Part shown: one piece after another, positions 1-7,190 of the stretch
Layout: each line of letters opens with the position of its first letter
How positions within the stretch are numbered: the stretch's first letter is position 1
Assembly (NCBI GenBank): GCA_035490315.1
Contig: DATHET010000010.1
Location: forward strand, 1-28,341
DNA length: 28,341 nucleotides
Direction of reading: 5' to 3'
From: JADJQU01 sp035490315
GTDB taxonomy: Bacteria > Planctomycetota > UBA1135 > GCA-002686595
Translations under genes and position numbers: made by a program
Notes under the pieces: generated by a model
The model's database searches: none
Told to the model about the DNA's origin: nothing
The model's input: only the letters and a program-made list of their open reading frames with translations

Positions 1-1
1 G

Positions 2-1207
2 AGCGGGGGACTCGCCGATCGCGAGACCGGCGCGCGCGGCAGGCCGGTGCTCGACAAGGTCGACGGCCTGGACCTGACCACCACGCTCGACGCGGTGCTC
101 CAGGCGGAAGCCGAGTACTGCCTCGAGCATCCCGAGGGCGACAAGAACGCCGATTACACCGACAAGACCTGGCTCGAGAATCCCACCGGCGCGATCGTGC
201 TGGTTTCGCCGACGGGCGACGTGATCGTCGCCGCCTCGGTGCCCCTCGCCGCGCGACCTCCGGCGCCGGGGCGCAAGCTGGTCAGCGACGACGTGCGCGA
301 GCGCACCTTGACCAAGCCGGACTTCCAGCCGCCGGGCTCGGTCTTCAAACCCTTCGTCGCCGCCTATGCGCTCGATCGACTGGGGCTGGACCCGCGTTTG
401 ATCCGCGACTGCAGCGCGGCCGCGAATCCGAGCGGCCATGGCCCGGGCTATGGCGGCGTTCACTGCCACGAGACTCGCTCCGGGCACGGACCCGTCGACT
501 TGAATCGCGCCTTGACCGTCTCGTGCAACAGCTACTTCGCGTGGCTGGGCGAGCAGTACGACAGCGAGAATCTGCGCTCGATGGCGCACGAGTTCGGATT
601 CGGCGAACCGACCGGCGTGCGCGCTTTCGACAACGGAGTTCGCGGCGGTCTGCGCGAGGACTTCGTCGGGAATCTGTTCCAGGGCAAGGAGCTCAAGGGC
701 CGCAGCCTGTGCGAAGCGGGCAACGGCCTTTCGGTGGTCGAAGCCACGCCGATGCAGATCGCGCGCGCCACCGCGGGCCTGGCGACCGGAAGGCTGCCGC
801 AACTGCGCCTGGTCAGCCGCATCGGAGACACCGAGCTGCAGAGCGAGGGTCGCGATCTGACCATCTCCACGAGCGCGCTCGACGTCGTGCGCAGCGCGAT
901 GCTCGCCGTCGCCGGGACGAGCGAGGGCTCGGCCCACGCGGCCCTCTCGGAGAGCGAGCTCGGCTTCGCGATGGCCGCGAAGACCGGCAGTGCCGACCTG
1001 ACCTCCTTCGCGGTCGAGGACAACCGCGTGCTCAAGCACACCTGGGTCGCGGGCTGGTTCCCCGCGGAAAACCCGGTCGGAATCCTGGTGGTCTTCGAGC
1101 ACCGCACCACGCGCACCTCGACCCACGGCGCGATCTGGCTCGCGCGCCAGTTCTTGCGGCGGCCCGCGGTCAGCGCCTGGATCGCCGAGCAGACTTCTTC
1201 GCGATGA
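2..1207 (+). CDS. mrdA: Class B penicillin-binding protein, transpeptidase domain (5'-truncated)
   Basis: This is the C-terminal part of a class B PBP (PBP2/FtsI family), a periplasmic DD-transpeptidase that cross-links peptidoglycan. The frame is open to the left edge, so the N-terminal membrane anchor and most of the dimerisation domain lie outside; the GTG at 47 is internal, not the start. All three catalytic motifs are visible in order: SVFK (338-349, nucleophile Ser), SCN (521-529) and KTG (980-988). The GLDLTTTLD segment near 65-91 matches the family's G-x-D-L-x-L-T-I-D lead-in to the transpeptidase domain. The stop overlaps the start of the downstream SEDS gene (ATGA), the usual PBP2-RodA arrangement. 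Assignment to PBP2 (elongation) rather than FtsI (division) rests on that neighbour and is inferred. Confidence 0.88.
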   Translation, partial: SGGLADRETGARGRPVLDKVDGLDLTTTLDAVLQAEAEYCLEHPEGDKNADYTDKTWLENPTGAIVLVSPTGDVIVAASVPLAARPPAPGRKLVSDDVRERTLTKPDFQPPGSVFKPFVAAYALDRLGLDPRLIRDCSAAANPSGHGPGYGGVHCHETRSGHGPVDLNRALTVSCNSYFAWLGEQYDSENLRSMAHEFGFGEPTGVRAFDNGVRGGLREDFVGNLFQGKELKGRSLCEAGNGLSVVEATPMQIARATAGLATGRLPQLRLVSRIGDTELQSEGRDLTISTSALDVVRSAMLAVAGTSEGSAHAALSESELGFAMAAKTGSADLTSFAVEDNRVLKHTWVAGWFPAENPVGILVVFEHRTTRTSTHGAIWLARQFLRRPAVSAWIAEQTSSR

Positions 1208-2418
1208 AGGGTGCGGCTTGGCATCCCAAGCGCAGCTCGGCGCTCGAGCGCATCCTTTCCGTGCGCCACCTGCGCTGGCTCGAGGTCGACTGGCACGTGT
1301 TGCTGGTCGCGCTCGGCCTCTTGTCGATCGGCCTGGCCCTGATCCACTCGATGGACGCGGCGGACACGCTCTGGGGACGCGATTACGGCAGCTCGGTGCA
1401 TTTCGAGCGGCACCTGATCACCGTGATCCTGGCCTCGCCCGCCTTCGCGATCGGCCTGTTCCTGCGGCCGCGCTGGGTGCGACGCAACGCGCCGCTGCTG
1501 TATGCCGCGGCGCTTTTGCTGCTCGTGATCGTGTTCGTGCCGGGGATCGGCTCGGAGCACAACAACGCGACACGCTGGATCAAGCTGCCGCTCGGCTTCG
1601 ATCTGCAACCCTCCGAAGTCGCCAAGCTCGGCGTGATCCTGATGCTGGCCAGCGCCCTGCATCAGAGCCGGCTCAAGAAACTGTCGGACTGGATGCGACC
1701 GGCGCTGTTCGCGCTGGTGCCGATGGGCCTGGTCGCCGTACAGCCCGACCTGGGGACGGCGATGACCCTCGCGCCGATCAGCTTGGGGATGTTCTACGTC
1801 GCGGGCGTGCCCGGCCGTCGCATCCTCGGCCTGCTGGTCAGCGTGGCGCTGCTCGGCGTGCTCGCTTTCCAGGTCGGTCTGCTGCACGACTATCAGCTGC
1901 AGCGCGTCGACACCTGGCTCGAGTCCTGGAATCCCGCGCCCTTGATCCACGCCCGCAACGGCGCGGCTTTCCACACCTACCACGCCCGCGTCGCGATCGG
2001 GAACGGCGGCTGGCTGGGCGAGGGACTGGGCCTTGGAGTCGTCAACGAAGCGGCGCACCTTCCCGAGCGCGACTGCGATTCGATCTTCGCGGTCGCGGCC
2101 GAAGCCGGCGGATTCGTCGGCACTTCGGGCCTGATCGCGCTCTACGCGCTCTTGATCATCCTGATCTTCCACAGCGCGAGTCAGCTGCGCGAACGCTTCT
2201 CGCGCCTGGTGGTCAGCGGCATCGGCTTCTATTTCGCGGCGCACCTGTTCGTCAACGTGGGCGTCAACCTGGGCCTGGTGCCGATGACCGGCATGACCCT
2301 GCCCCTGCTCTCCACCGGAGGCTCTTCCCTGGCGACCTCCTTCCTCGCCCTGGGTCTGGTGCTCGGACTTTCCTCGCACCACGAGCCGACCCTCGATAAA
2401 GACGCATTTCACGAGTAG
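1204..2418 (+). CDS. rodA: SEDS-family peptidoglycan glycosyltransferase (RodA/FtsW)
   Basis: This is a 404-residue polytopic inner-membrane protein of the SEDS family, which polymerises glycan strands from lipid II together with a class B PBP. The ATG at 1204 is chosen because it overlaps the PBP stop (ATGA); an in-frame opening extends further upstream but only inside the PBP gene. Family signatures are clear: LQPSEVAKLGVI, QPDLGTA, the conserved DSIFAVAAEAGGFVG block, and the C-terminal NLGLVPMTGMTLPLLSTGGSS region (best read in 2260-2330). About ten hydrophobic segments follow a basic cytoplasmic N-terminus of about 30 residues. RodA and FtsW are hard to separate by sequence; pairing with a PBP2-like gene favours RodA. 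It is probably cotranscribed with the PBP gene. Confidence 0.9.
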   Translation: MKGAAWHPKRSSALERILSVRHLRWLEVDWHVLLVALGLLSIGLALIHSMDAADTLWGRDYGSSVHFERHLITVILASPAFAIGLFLRPRWVRRNAPLLYAAALLLLVIVFVPGIGSEHNNATRWIKLPLGFDLQPSEVAKLGVILMLASALHQSRLKKLSDWMRPALFALVPMGLVAVQPDLGTAMTLAPISLGMFYVAGVPGRRILGLLVSVALLGVLAFQVGLLHDYQLQRVDTWLESWNPAPLIHARNGAAFHTYHARVAIGNGGWLGEGLGLGVVNEAAHLPERDCDSIFAVAAEAGGFVGTSGLIALYALLIILIFHSASQLRERFSRLVVSGIGFYFAAHLFVNVGVNLGLVPMTGMTLPLLSTGGSSLATSFLALGLVLGLSSHHEPTLDKDAFHE

Positions 2419-2573
2419 GCAACTGTGCTCTATCGCGGCAACGATTGGGCCGTAATTTACTCTCAACGTCCGAAACCGATCGCGGCTGAGCCTTCTCGAT
2501 TGCCGCGCTGGATCCAGGGCCGTAGACTCGCCGCCCCGCCAGTCCACCAGCTACCCCGGAATTCACGCACAAC
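2419..2573 (+). promoter_or_regulatory. Intergenic region before the BMC operon, likely promoter
   Basis: This 155-bp gap is the largest between genes from the left edge to the end of the BMC operon at 9380, so it is the natural place for the BMC promoter. It includes the AT-richer stretch TAATTTACT (2453-2461). No convincing paired -35/-10 boxes with 16-18 bp spacing were found. Complementary hexamers CGCGGC (2481-2486) and GCCGCG (2502-2507) could form a weak stem with a 15-nt loop. No clear Shine-Dalgarno precedes the ATG at 2574. The promoter role is inferred from position only. Confidence 0.35.
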
Positions 2574-2912
2574 ATGGTCGAGTACCAAGCCCTGGGAATG
2601 ATCGAGACCAAAGGTCTCGTCGGTTCGATCGAGGCCGCCGACGCGATGGTCAAGGCCGCGCAGGTCAACCTGTTCGGCAAGGAAAAGGTCACCGCAGGTC
2701 TCGTCACCATGTTCGTCATGGGCGAGGTCGGCGCCGTCAAGGCCGCGACCGACGCTGGAGCCGCGGCTGCGCGCCGTGTCGGCGAGCTGGTCGGAGTCCA
2801 CGTGATCCCGCGCCCGCACGAGCAATTGATCCGCATCCTCCCGGCCATGCAACCGGTGCACAGCGCACCGGCCAAGGCGGCGGGCAAGGGCAAGGCCGAG
2901 CAGAACGACTGA
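2574..2912 (+). CDS. BMC-H hexameric microcompartment shell protein 1
   Basis: This 112-residue protein has one BMC domain (residues 4-92) of the PduA/EutM/CcmK type, which forms the hexagonal tiles of bacterial microcompartment shells. Conserved features are ALGMIETKGL at the N-terminus, the EAADAMVKAA helix, the GEVGAVKAATDAGAAAA helix and the VHVIPRPH strand. The pore loop is KVTAGLV (residues 38-44), where PduA has K-I-G-S-G, so the pore lining is T40-A41 rather than Gly-Ser. A lysine/alanine-rich tail of about 17 residues follows the domain. It is the first gene of the BMC operon, and the next ATG/GTG start lies 23 bp after its stop. The second BMC-H (4910-5200) is a close paralogue with a different pore. 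Confidence 0.95.
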   Translation: MVEYQALGMIETKGLVGSIEAADAMVKAAQVNLFGKEKVTAGLVTMFVMGEVGAVKAATDAGAAAARRVGELVGVHVIPRPHEQLIRILPAMQPVHSAPAKAAGKGKAEQND

Positions 2913-2935
2913 TCCGCGACTGACGCTCCACCGGC

Positions 2936-4855
2936 GTGCAGAACCTCGATCCCGACTTGCGCGCCCTCCAGGAGGTGCGCGACTTCGTCGAGCGCGCCAA
3001 GCGTGCTCACGAGATCGTGCATTCCTGGTCCCAGGCGCAGATCGACAAGCTCTGCGCCGCGATGGCCGAGGCGGGCGAAGCGGCGGCCCATGACCTCGCG
3101 CGCGTCGCGGTCGAGGAGACCGGGATCGGCCGCGTGCACTACAAGGTGCTCAAGAATCTCCTGGGCTCGCGCGGGATCTGGAACTCGATGAAGAGCGAGC
3201 GCTCGGTCGGCGTGATCTCGCGCGACGAGCGCACCGGGATCGTCGAGGTCGCCACGCCGGTGGGCGTGATCGCCGGAATCATCCCGACCACCAATCCGAC
3301 GTCGACCGCGCTGGGCAAGGCCTTGATCGCCGTCAAGGGCCGCAACGCGATCGTGATCTCGCCGCACCCGCGCTCGAAGCGCTGCATCGGTGAGACGGTC
3401 GAGGTGCTGCGCCGCGCGATCGAGCGCGCCGGCGGACCGCCGGATCTCGTGCTCAGCTTGAGCAATCCGACGATCGAGTCCACCAGCGCGCTGATGAAGC
3501 ACAAGCACGTCGCGCTGATCCTCTCCACCGGCGGCTCGGGCCTGGTCACCGCGGCCTATTCCTCGGGCAAGCCGGCCTACGGCGTCGGTCCGGGCAACGT
3601 GCCTTGCTACATCGATCGCACGGCGGACGTTCCCGGAGCCGCGCGCGCCATCGTCACCAGCCAGAGCTTCGACAACGGAACCCTGTGCTGCTCCGAGCAG
3701 GGCCTCGTGATCGACAAGCCGATCGAGAAGGCCTTGATCGGCGAGCTGAAGAAGCGCGGCGCTCACGTCTGCAGCGAAGAGGAAGTCGCCAGGCTCGCGA
3801 AACTGTGCAACGTCGGCGGCCACATGAACGCCGACGTGGTCGGCCTCGATCCCTGGCGCATCGCGGAGCTCGCGGGTTTCAACGTGCCGCGCGAGACCAG
3901 CGTGCTGCTCGCGTACCAGGGCGGCGTGGGACCGAAATGGCCGCTGTCGATCGAGATCCTCGCCCCGCTCTTGTCCGTGCACGTGGTCGAGGGCTGGAAA
4001 GCAGGCTGCGAGATCTCGATGCAGATGCTGCACTACGGCGGTCTGGGTCACACCTGCGCCGTGCACGCTCGCGACGAGGCCGTGCTCGAAGCCTGGTTCC
4101 TCGAGAAACCGGCGAGCCGCATCATCGTCAACGGGCCGAGCTCGATGGGCGCCGTCGGGTACAGCACGTGGTTGATGCCTTCGATGAGTCTTGGCTGCGG
4201 GCCGCAAGCCGGGAACATCACCTCGGACAACATCACCTACAAGCACCTCTTGAACATCAAGCGCGCCGCTTTCCCGCGCAAGGACTGGCTCGAGATCGAA
4301 GCCAGGGACCACGCCTGGGCAGCGAAATTCACGCGCGAGACCGCGCCGCGCGGCTCTGGCTTGCCGGGTGATCCGGCGCTGGCGATCGCTGCTCCGCTGG
4401 CGAGCACCAGCGCCTTCAGCGCGCCTGCCGCGAGCAACTGGCAAGGCAACGCGGTGCGCGACGTTCCCGTCAGTCCGTCGGCCGGCAAGGGATTCGTCCC
4501 GAAGTCCTTCGTGAACCCGACCGTCAACCTGACTCCACCGGCGCGCGTCGAGGCCAAGGTGCAAGCAGCACCGAAAGCGCCGATGGGTTCAGGGGCGGGT
4601 TTTGGTGCGGGATCCGCGATGGGATCCGCGCAGAATTCCTCCGCGAGCTCCGTCGCGACCCTCGCGCCGCCGCCGCCCGCGCCAGCCGCGATGACACCGC
4701 GTCCTCCGGCTGCAAGCTCCGGCGCCAACGTCGGCTCGCGCCTCTCCACCGCGGAGATCCAGAACATCATGGCCCACGCCGGCGCGGGTTGTCCGCTCGG
4801 CCCCTGCAAGGGCTGCGAGCACCACGACGTCGCGACCGGCGCCTGCCTTGCTTAA
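2936..4855 (+). CDS. CoA-acylating aldehyde dehydrogenase with long Cys-rich C-terminal tail (BMC core enzyme)
   Basis: This 639-residue protein is predicted to oxidise an aldehyde to acyl-CoA with NAD+ and CoA inside the microcompartment lumen. The catalytic core (about residues 1-465) resembles the aldehyde dehydrogenase half of AdhE: GVIAGIIPTTNPTSTA, the GVGPGNVP segment, and FDNGTLCCSEQ with catalytic Cys251 followed by an extra Cys252 where AdhE has Ala. The GTG at 2936 is taken as start; no earlier in-frame start fits the family. Unusually, about 170 residues follow the core. A low-complexity Ala/Pro/Gly/Ser linker leads to a short amphipathic helix (LSTAEIQNIMAHAG, 603-616), like a BMC encapsulation peptide. 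A cysteine cluster follows: Cys619, Cys624, Cys627, His629, His630 and Cys637. The cluster might bind a metal or Fe-S centre. Substrate is unknown because no aldehyde-generating signature enzyme is recognised nearby. Confidence 0.93.
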   Translation: MQNLDPDLRALQEVRDFVERAKRAHEIVHSWSQAQIDKLCAAMAEAGEAAAHDLARVAVEETGIGRVHYKVLKNLLGSRGIWNSMKSERSVGVISRDERTGIVEVATPVGVIAGIIPTTNPTSTALGKALIAVKGRNAIVISPHPRSKRCIGETVEVLRRAIERAGGPPDLVLSLSNPTIESTSALMKHKHVALILSTGGSGLVTAAYSSGKPAYGVGPGNVPCYIDRTADVPGAARAIVTSQSFDNGTLCCSEQGLVIDKPIEKALIGELKKRGAHVCSEEEVARLAKLCNVGGHMNADVVGLDPWRIAELAGFNVPRETSVLLAYQGGVGPKWPLSIEILAPLLSVHVVEGWKAGCEISMQMLHYGGLGHTCAVHARDEAVLEAWFLEKPASRIIVNGPSSMGAVGYSTWLMPSMSLGCGPQAGNITSDNITYKHLLNIKRAAFPRKDWLEIEARDHAWAAKFTRETAPRGSGLPGDPALAIAAPLASTSAFSAPAASNWQGNAVRDVPVSPSAGKGFVPKSFVNPTVNLTPPARVEAKVQAAPKAPMGSGAGFGAGSAMGSAQNSSASSVATLAPPPPAPAAMTPRPPAASSGANVGSRLSTAEIQNIMAHAGAGCPLGPCKGCEHHDVATGACLA

Positions 4856-4867
4856 GACTGAAATCCC

Positions 4868-4881
4868 CGCGGTTTTCCGCG
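4868..4881 (+). other. Intercistronic hairpin between aldehyde dehydrogenase and second BMC-H
   Basis: CGCGG (4868-4872), loop TTTT, CCGCG (4877-4881) form a perfect 5-bp GC stem 13 bases after the dehydrogenase stop codon and 29 bases before the next ATG. It has no T tract, so it is not a classic terminator. It may be a stability or processing element that sets shell-to-enzyme ratios; that role is inferred. Confidence 0.4.
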
Positions 4882-4909
4882 AAATTCGAAGCCCCAAGAA
4901 GAGATCCCC

Positions 4910-5200
4910 ATGGAAACCCAGATTGCCCTCGGCCTGATCGAGACCAAAGGTCTGATCGGCGCCGTCGAAGCCGCCGATGCGATGTGCAAGGCCGCGAAAG
5001 TCACGCTGCTCGGACGCGAGCAGGTCGGCGGCGGCCTCGTCACCGTCATGGTTCGCGGCGAGGTCGGCGCGGTGAAGGCCGCGGTCGAAGCCGGCGCCGC
5101 CGGAGCGAAGCGAGTCGGCGAGCTCGTCAGCACCCATGTCATCCCGCGCCCGGCGAACGACATCGAGCACTACCTGCCGAAGATTCCGGACGCGAAGTAG
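4910..5200 (+). CDS. BMC-H hexameric microcompartment shell protein 2
   Basis: This is a 96-residue single-domain BMC-H shell protein, about PduA length with no appreciable tail. It keeps ALGLIETKGL, EAADAMCKAA, the GEVGAVKAAVEAGAAGAKR helix and THVIPRP. The pore loop is QVGGGLV (residues 38-44), a triple glycine. That gives an uncharged and probably less constricted pore than in shell protein 1, which has T-A at these positions. The spacer upstream holds a purine-rich AGAAGAG (about 4897-4903), a possible ribosome binding site 6 bp before the ATG. It lies 54 bp after the dehydrogenase and 13 bp before the BMC-T gene. The two BMC-H proteins probably mix in the same facets and carry different metabolite traffic (inference). 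Confidence 0.95.
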   Translation: METQIALGLIETKGLIGAVEAADAMCKAAKVTLLGREQVGGGLVTVMVRGEVGAVKAAVEAGAAGAKRVGELVSTHVIPRPANDIEHYLPKIPDAK

Positions 5201-5213
5201 CGACTAGCGCCGA

Positions 5214-5864
5214 ATGTCCCTTCGCTCGTCAACGCCGATCGACCTGCGCGGCGCGCTGGTCATCGACAAGATGCAACCGCAGTTCGCAGCGACCGTCGCT
5301 GCGAATTCGGACGGCTATTTCCCCATCCCCGGGGAGAGCGCCTTCTGGCTCGAGGCGCGGCCGGGCATCGTGATCAACCGCTTGATGGACGTGGCGCTGA
5401 AGAAATGCCGCGTCACTCCCGGCGCGCTGATCACCGAGCGCAGCTACGGCACGCTGGAAGTCCACGGCCCCGACCAGGCCCAGGTCCGCGAAGCCGGGCG
5501 TCTGATCCTGCAGGCGGCCGGAGTCAGCGCGGAGGACGGGCTCGAGGCCAACGTGCTCACCGACGAGATCATCCGCCAGGTCGATTCGCACCACGCGATG
5601 CTGATCAACCGCACGCGATCCGGGATGCTCCTGCTCGCGCAGGACACTCTCTACACGCTCGAGGTCAACCCCGCGATCTGGGTGCTGCTCGCCGCGAACG
5701 AAGCGGAAAAAGCCGCGCCGATCCGCCTGGTCGGCCTGGGAAACAACGGCGCGGTCGGAAGACTGCGCCTCGCCGGCACCGACGCCGAGATCGAAGCGGC
5801 CGTGGTCGCCGTGCACCGCGCCCTGTCCGCGGTCCGCGGCCGCAAGAACGAGGGGATCGACTGA
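5214..5864 (+). CDS. Double-stacking tandem BMC shell protein (BMC-T, gated-pore type)
   Basis: This 216-residue protein has two fused, circularly permuted BMC domains, forming pseudohexameric trimers of the CsoS1D/CcmP/Hoch_5816 class that stack face to face and have a gated central pore. It closely follows the Haliangium protein I remember: a short N-terminal DLRGALVIDKMQPQ strand, then FPIPGESAFWLEARPG, then ITERSYGTLEVHG (residues 73-85), and NEAEKAAPIRLV in the second half. Glu75-Arg76 match the conserved Glu-Arg pair that gates the pore in CsoS1D. The ATG at 5214 lies 13 bp after the BMC-H stop. Its stop TGA (5862-5864) overlaps the ATG of the first vertex gene, suggesting translational coupling. 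Such proteins are thought to admit large cofactors such as CoA or NAD(H). Confidence 0.9.
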   Translation: MSLRSSTPIDLRGALVIDKMQPQFAATVAANSDGYFPIPGESAFWLEARPGIVINRLMDVALKKCRVTPGALITERSYGTLEVHGPDQAQVREAGRLILQAAGVSAEDGLEANVLTDEIIRQVDSHHAMLINRTRSGMLLLAQDTLYTLEVNPAIWVLLAANEAEKAAPIRLVGLGNNGAVGRLRLAGTDAEIEAAVVAVHRALSAVRGRKNEGID

Positions 5865-6196
5865 TGTTCCTCGGACGCGTCGTCGGAGAAGTCTGGGCCA
5901 CGAAGAAGTCCGCCGATCTGGTCGGCAAGCGCCTGCTCGTCGTCGAAGCCCTCGACGAACGCCGCGAGCCGGGCGCGACCAAGGTGACGCCGGTCGTCGC
6001 CGCCGATCCGCTCGGCGCGGCCCTCGGCCAGCACGTGATCGTCGCCTTCGGCAAGGCGGCGCGCGTCGCTTACGGCGCGGACGGCGACTTTGCTTTCGAA
6101 GCCGCGATCGTCGGCATCGTCGACGATTTCGACGTCCCCGGCGCGCCGCCCTCGTGGCGCATGAACACGCGAGCTCGCGCTCAGGGAGGCGGCTGA
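5864..6196 (+). CDS. BMC-P pentameric vertex protein 1 (EutN/CcmL family)
   Basis: This is a 110-residue EutN/CcmL/CsoS4 protein. Five copies form the pentamer that caps the vertices of the icosahedral shell. Typical features are the MFLGRVVGEVWATKK start, the central GKRLLVVEAL strand, VAADPLGAALGQHVIVAFGKAAR with its D-P-L-G-A turn, and the closing AAIVGIVDD strand. A charged, glycine-ending C-terminal tail of about 18 residues is longer than in EutN. The start is fixed by TGATG overlap with the preceding gene, and it overlaps the next BMC-P gene the same way at 6196, so the three shell genes form a coupled block. It is only moderately similar to vertex protein 2, which suggests an old duplication. 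Confidence 0.93.
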   Translation: MFLGRVVGEVWATKKSADLVGKRLLVVEALDERREPGATKVTPVVAADPLGAALGQHVIVAFGKAARVAYGADGDFAFEAAIVGIVDDFDVPGAPPSWRMNTRARAQGGG

Positions 6197-6543
6197 TGCT
6201 CGTCGGAACCGTCGTCGGAAACGTCTGGGCCACGGTCAAGGACCCGACGCTCAGCGGTCTGCGCTTCCTCGTGGTGCAGCCCTTCACGCTCGAGGGCAAG
6301 CCCTCGGCCGAGACGGTGATCGCCGTCGATCCGCTGGGTGCGGGCATCGGCGAGCGCGTGCTCGTCGTGTTCGGCCGCGCCGCGCGCCACGTGATCGGCC
6401 GCAGCCACGACATCGGATTCCAATGCGCCGTCGCCGCGATCGTCGATCGCATGGAGCTCGACGACGGCCGCACGATCGGCCCCGTGCGCTCCGAAGACCG
6501 CCCCGCACCGCAGTCGAACCCGGCGCCGAGGCCCAAGACTTGA
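6196..6543 (+). CDS. BMC-P pentameric vertex protein 2 (EutN/CcmL family)
   Basis: This is a second EutN/CcmL-type vertex protein, 115 residues. It has MLVGTVVGNVWATVKDP at the N-terminus, LRFLVVQPF in the middle, and VIAVDPLGAGIGERVLVVFGR, the family core. The fold is probably complete by about residue 90; the remaining 25 residues are Pro/Arg-rich and likely disordered. Start 6196 is fixed by TGATG overlap with vertex protein 1. Multiple BMC-P paralogues per locus are common in Haliangium and planctomycetal loci (three are usual there, as I recall; only two are present here). Vertex proteins are minor shell parts, and their overlap with the BMC-T gene fits coordinated low-level translation. 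Confidence 0.93.
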   Translation: MLVGTVVGNVWATVKDPTLSGLRFLVVQPFTLEGKPSAETVIAVDPLGAGIGERVLVVFGRAARHVIGRSHDIGFQCAVAAIVDRMELDDGRTIGPVRSEDRPAPQSNPAPRPKT

Positions 6544-6578
6544 GTCGCGCCGCCCGCGAAGATTCCAAGGAAACCCCC

Positions 6579-7175
6579 ATGAACCGCAACGATCTGAACC
6601 CTGAATTGCGCGACAGCGTCGCCATGCGCGCCTGCATCGGTCTCCTGGAGTTGTCCTCGGTGGCGCGCGGCATCGAGGTCGCCGACACGGTGCTGTGGGA
6701 AGCGCGCGTCGAGCTGCTTTTCGCCACGCCGGTGCACCCCGGCAAGTACGTGATCCTGTTCACGGGCAGCGTCGAGGACGTGCGCATTTCCCTGCGCCAC
6801 GGCGCCGAGGTTGCCGCGAGCGATCTGGTCGATCAATTGATCATCCAGCAGGTGCACGAGCAGGTCGTGCCGATGCTCAAGCGCAACGGCGGTCACGTCA
6901 GCGGCGAGCTCGACGCGATCGGCGTGATCGAGACCAACACCGTGGCCTCGGCGATCTTCGCGGCCGACGTCGCGCTGAAGACCGCGACCGTCGATCTGCT
7001 CGAGCTGCGCATCGCCAACGGTCTGGGCGGCAAGAGCTTCTTCACCTTGACCGGCGAAGTCAGCGACGTGCGCTCGGCGGTCGCCGCCGGAGCGCGCACC
7101 GCCCAGGACCGCGGCCTGCTCGCGCGCGAAGTGGTGATCGCCAGGCCGCATCCCGAGCTGGCCTTCCACCTCTAA
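6579..7175 (+). CDS. Tandem-domain BMC-T shell protein (single-layer type)
   Basis: This 198-residue shell protein carries two consecutive BMC domains and forms trimeric pseudohexamers. Domain 1 (about 16-100) has CIGLLELSSVARGIEVADTVL; domain 2 (about 112-190) has AIGVIETNTVASAIFAADVALK and FFTLTGEVSDVRSAV. The pattern matches the Haliangium Hoch_5812 trimer as I recall it. Domain 1 is the more divergent one, with a HPGKYVILFTGSVEDV strand. The ATG at 6579 has an AAGGA ribosome binding site at 6567-6571, 7 bp upstream, which decides the start over in-frame codons within the previous gene. Some proteins of this type bind Fe-S clusters or metals at the threefold pore; no suitable cysteine is evident here apart from one in strand 1. 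It follows vertex gene 2 after 35 bp. Confidence 0.93.
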   Translation: MNRNDLNPELRDSVAMRACIGLLELSSVARGIEVADTVLWEARVELLFATPVHPGKYVILFTGSVEDVRISLRHGAEVAASDLVDQLIIQQVHEQVVPMLKRNGGHVSGELDAIGVIETNTVASAIFAADVALKTATVDLLELRIANGLGGKSFFTLTGEVSDVRSAVAAGARTAQDRGLLAREVVIARPHPELAFHL

Positions 7176-7190
7176 TCCCGCGATCCGACC

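Noticed and set aside
2419..2573. Defined sigma-70 promoter for the BMC operon
   Set aside because: TAATTT at 2453 could be a -10, but no -35-like hexamer lies at 16-18 bp; only a general promoter region is reported.
2264..4564. Long minus-strand open frame (over 700 codons) opposite the BMC-H and dehydrogenase genes
   Set aside because: It is antisense to clearly recognised genes; the low-complexity Arg/Ala/Gly/His-rich translation is typical of opposite frames in GC-rich DNA, with no domain.
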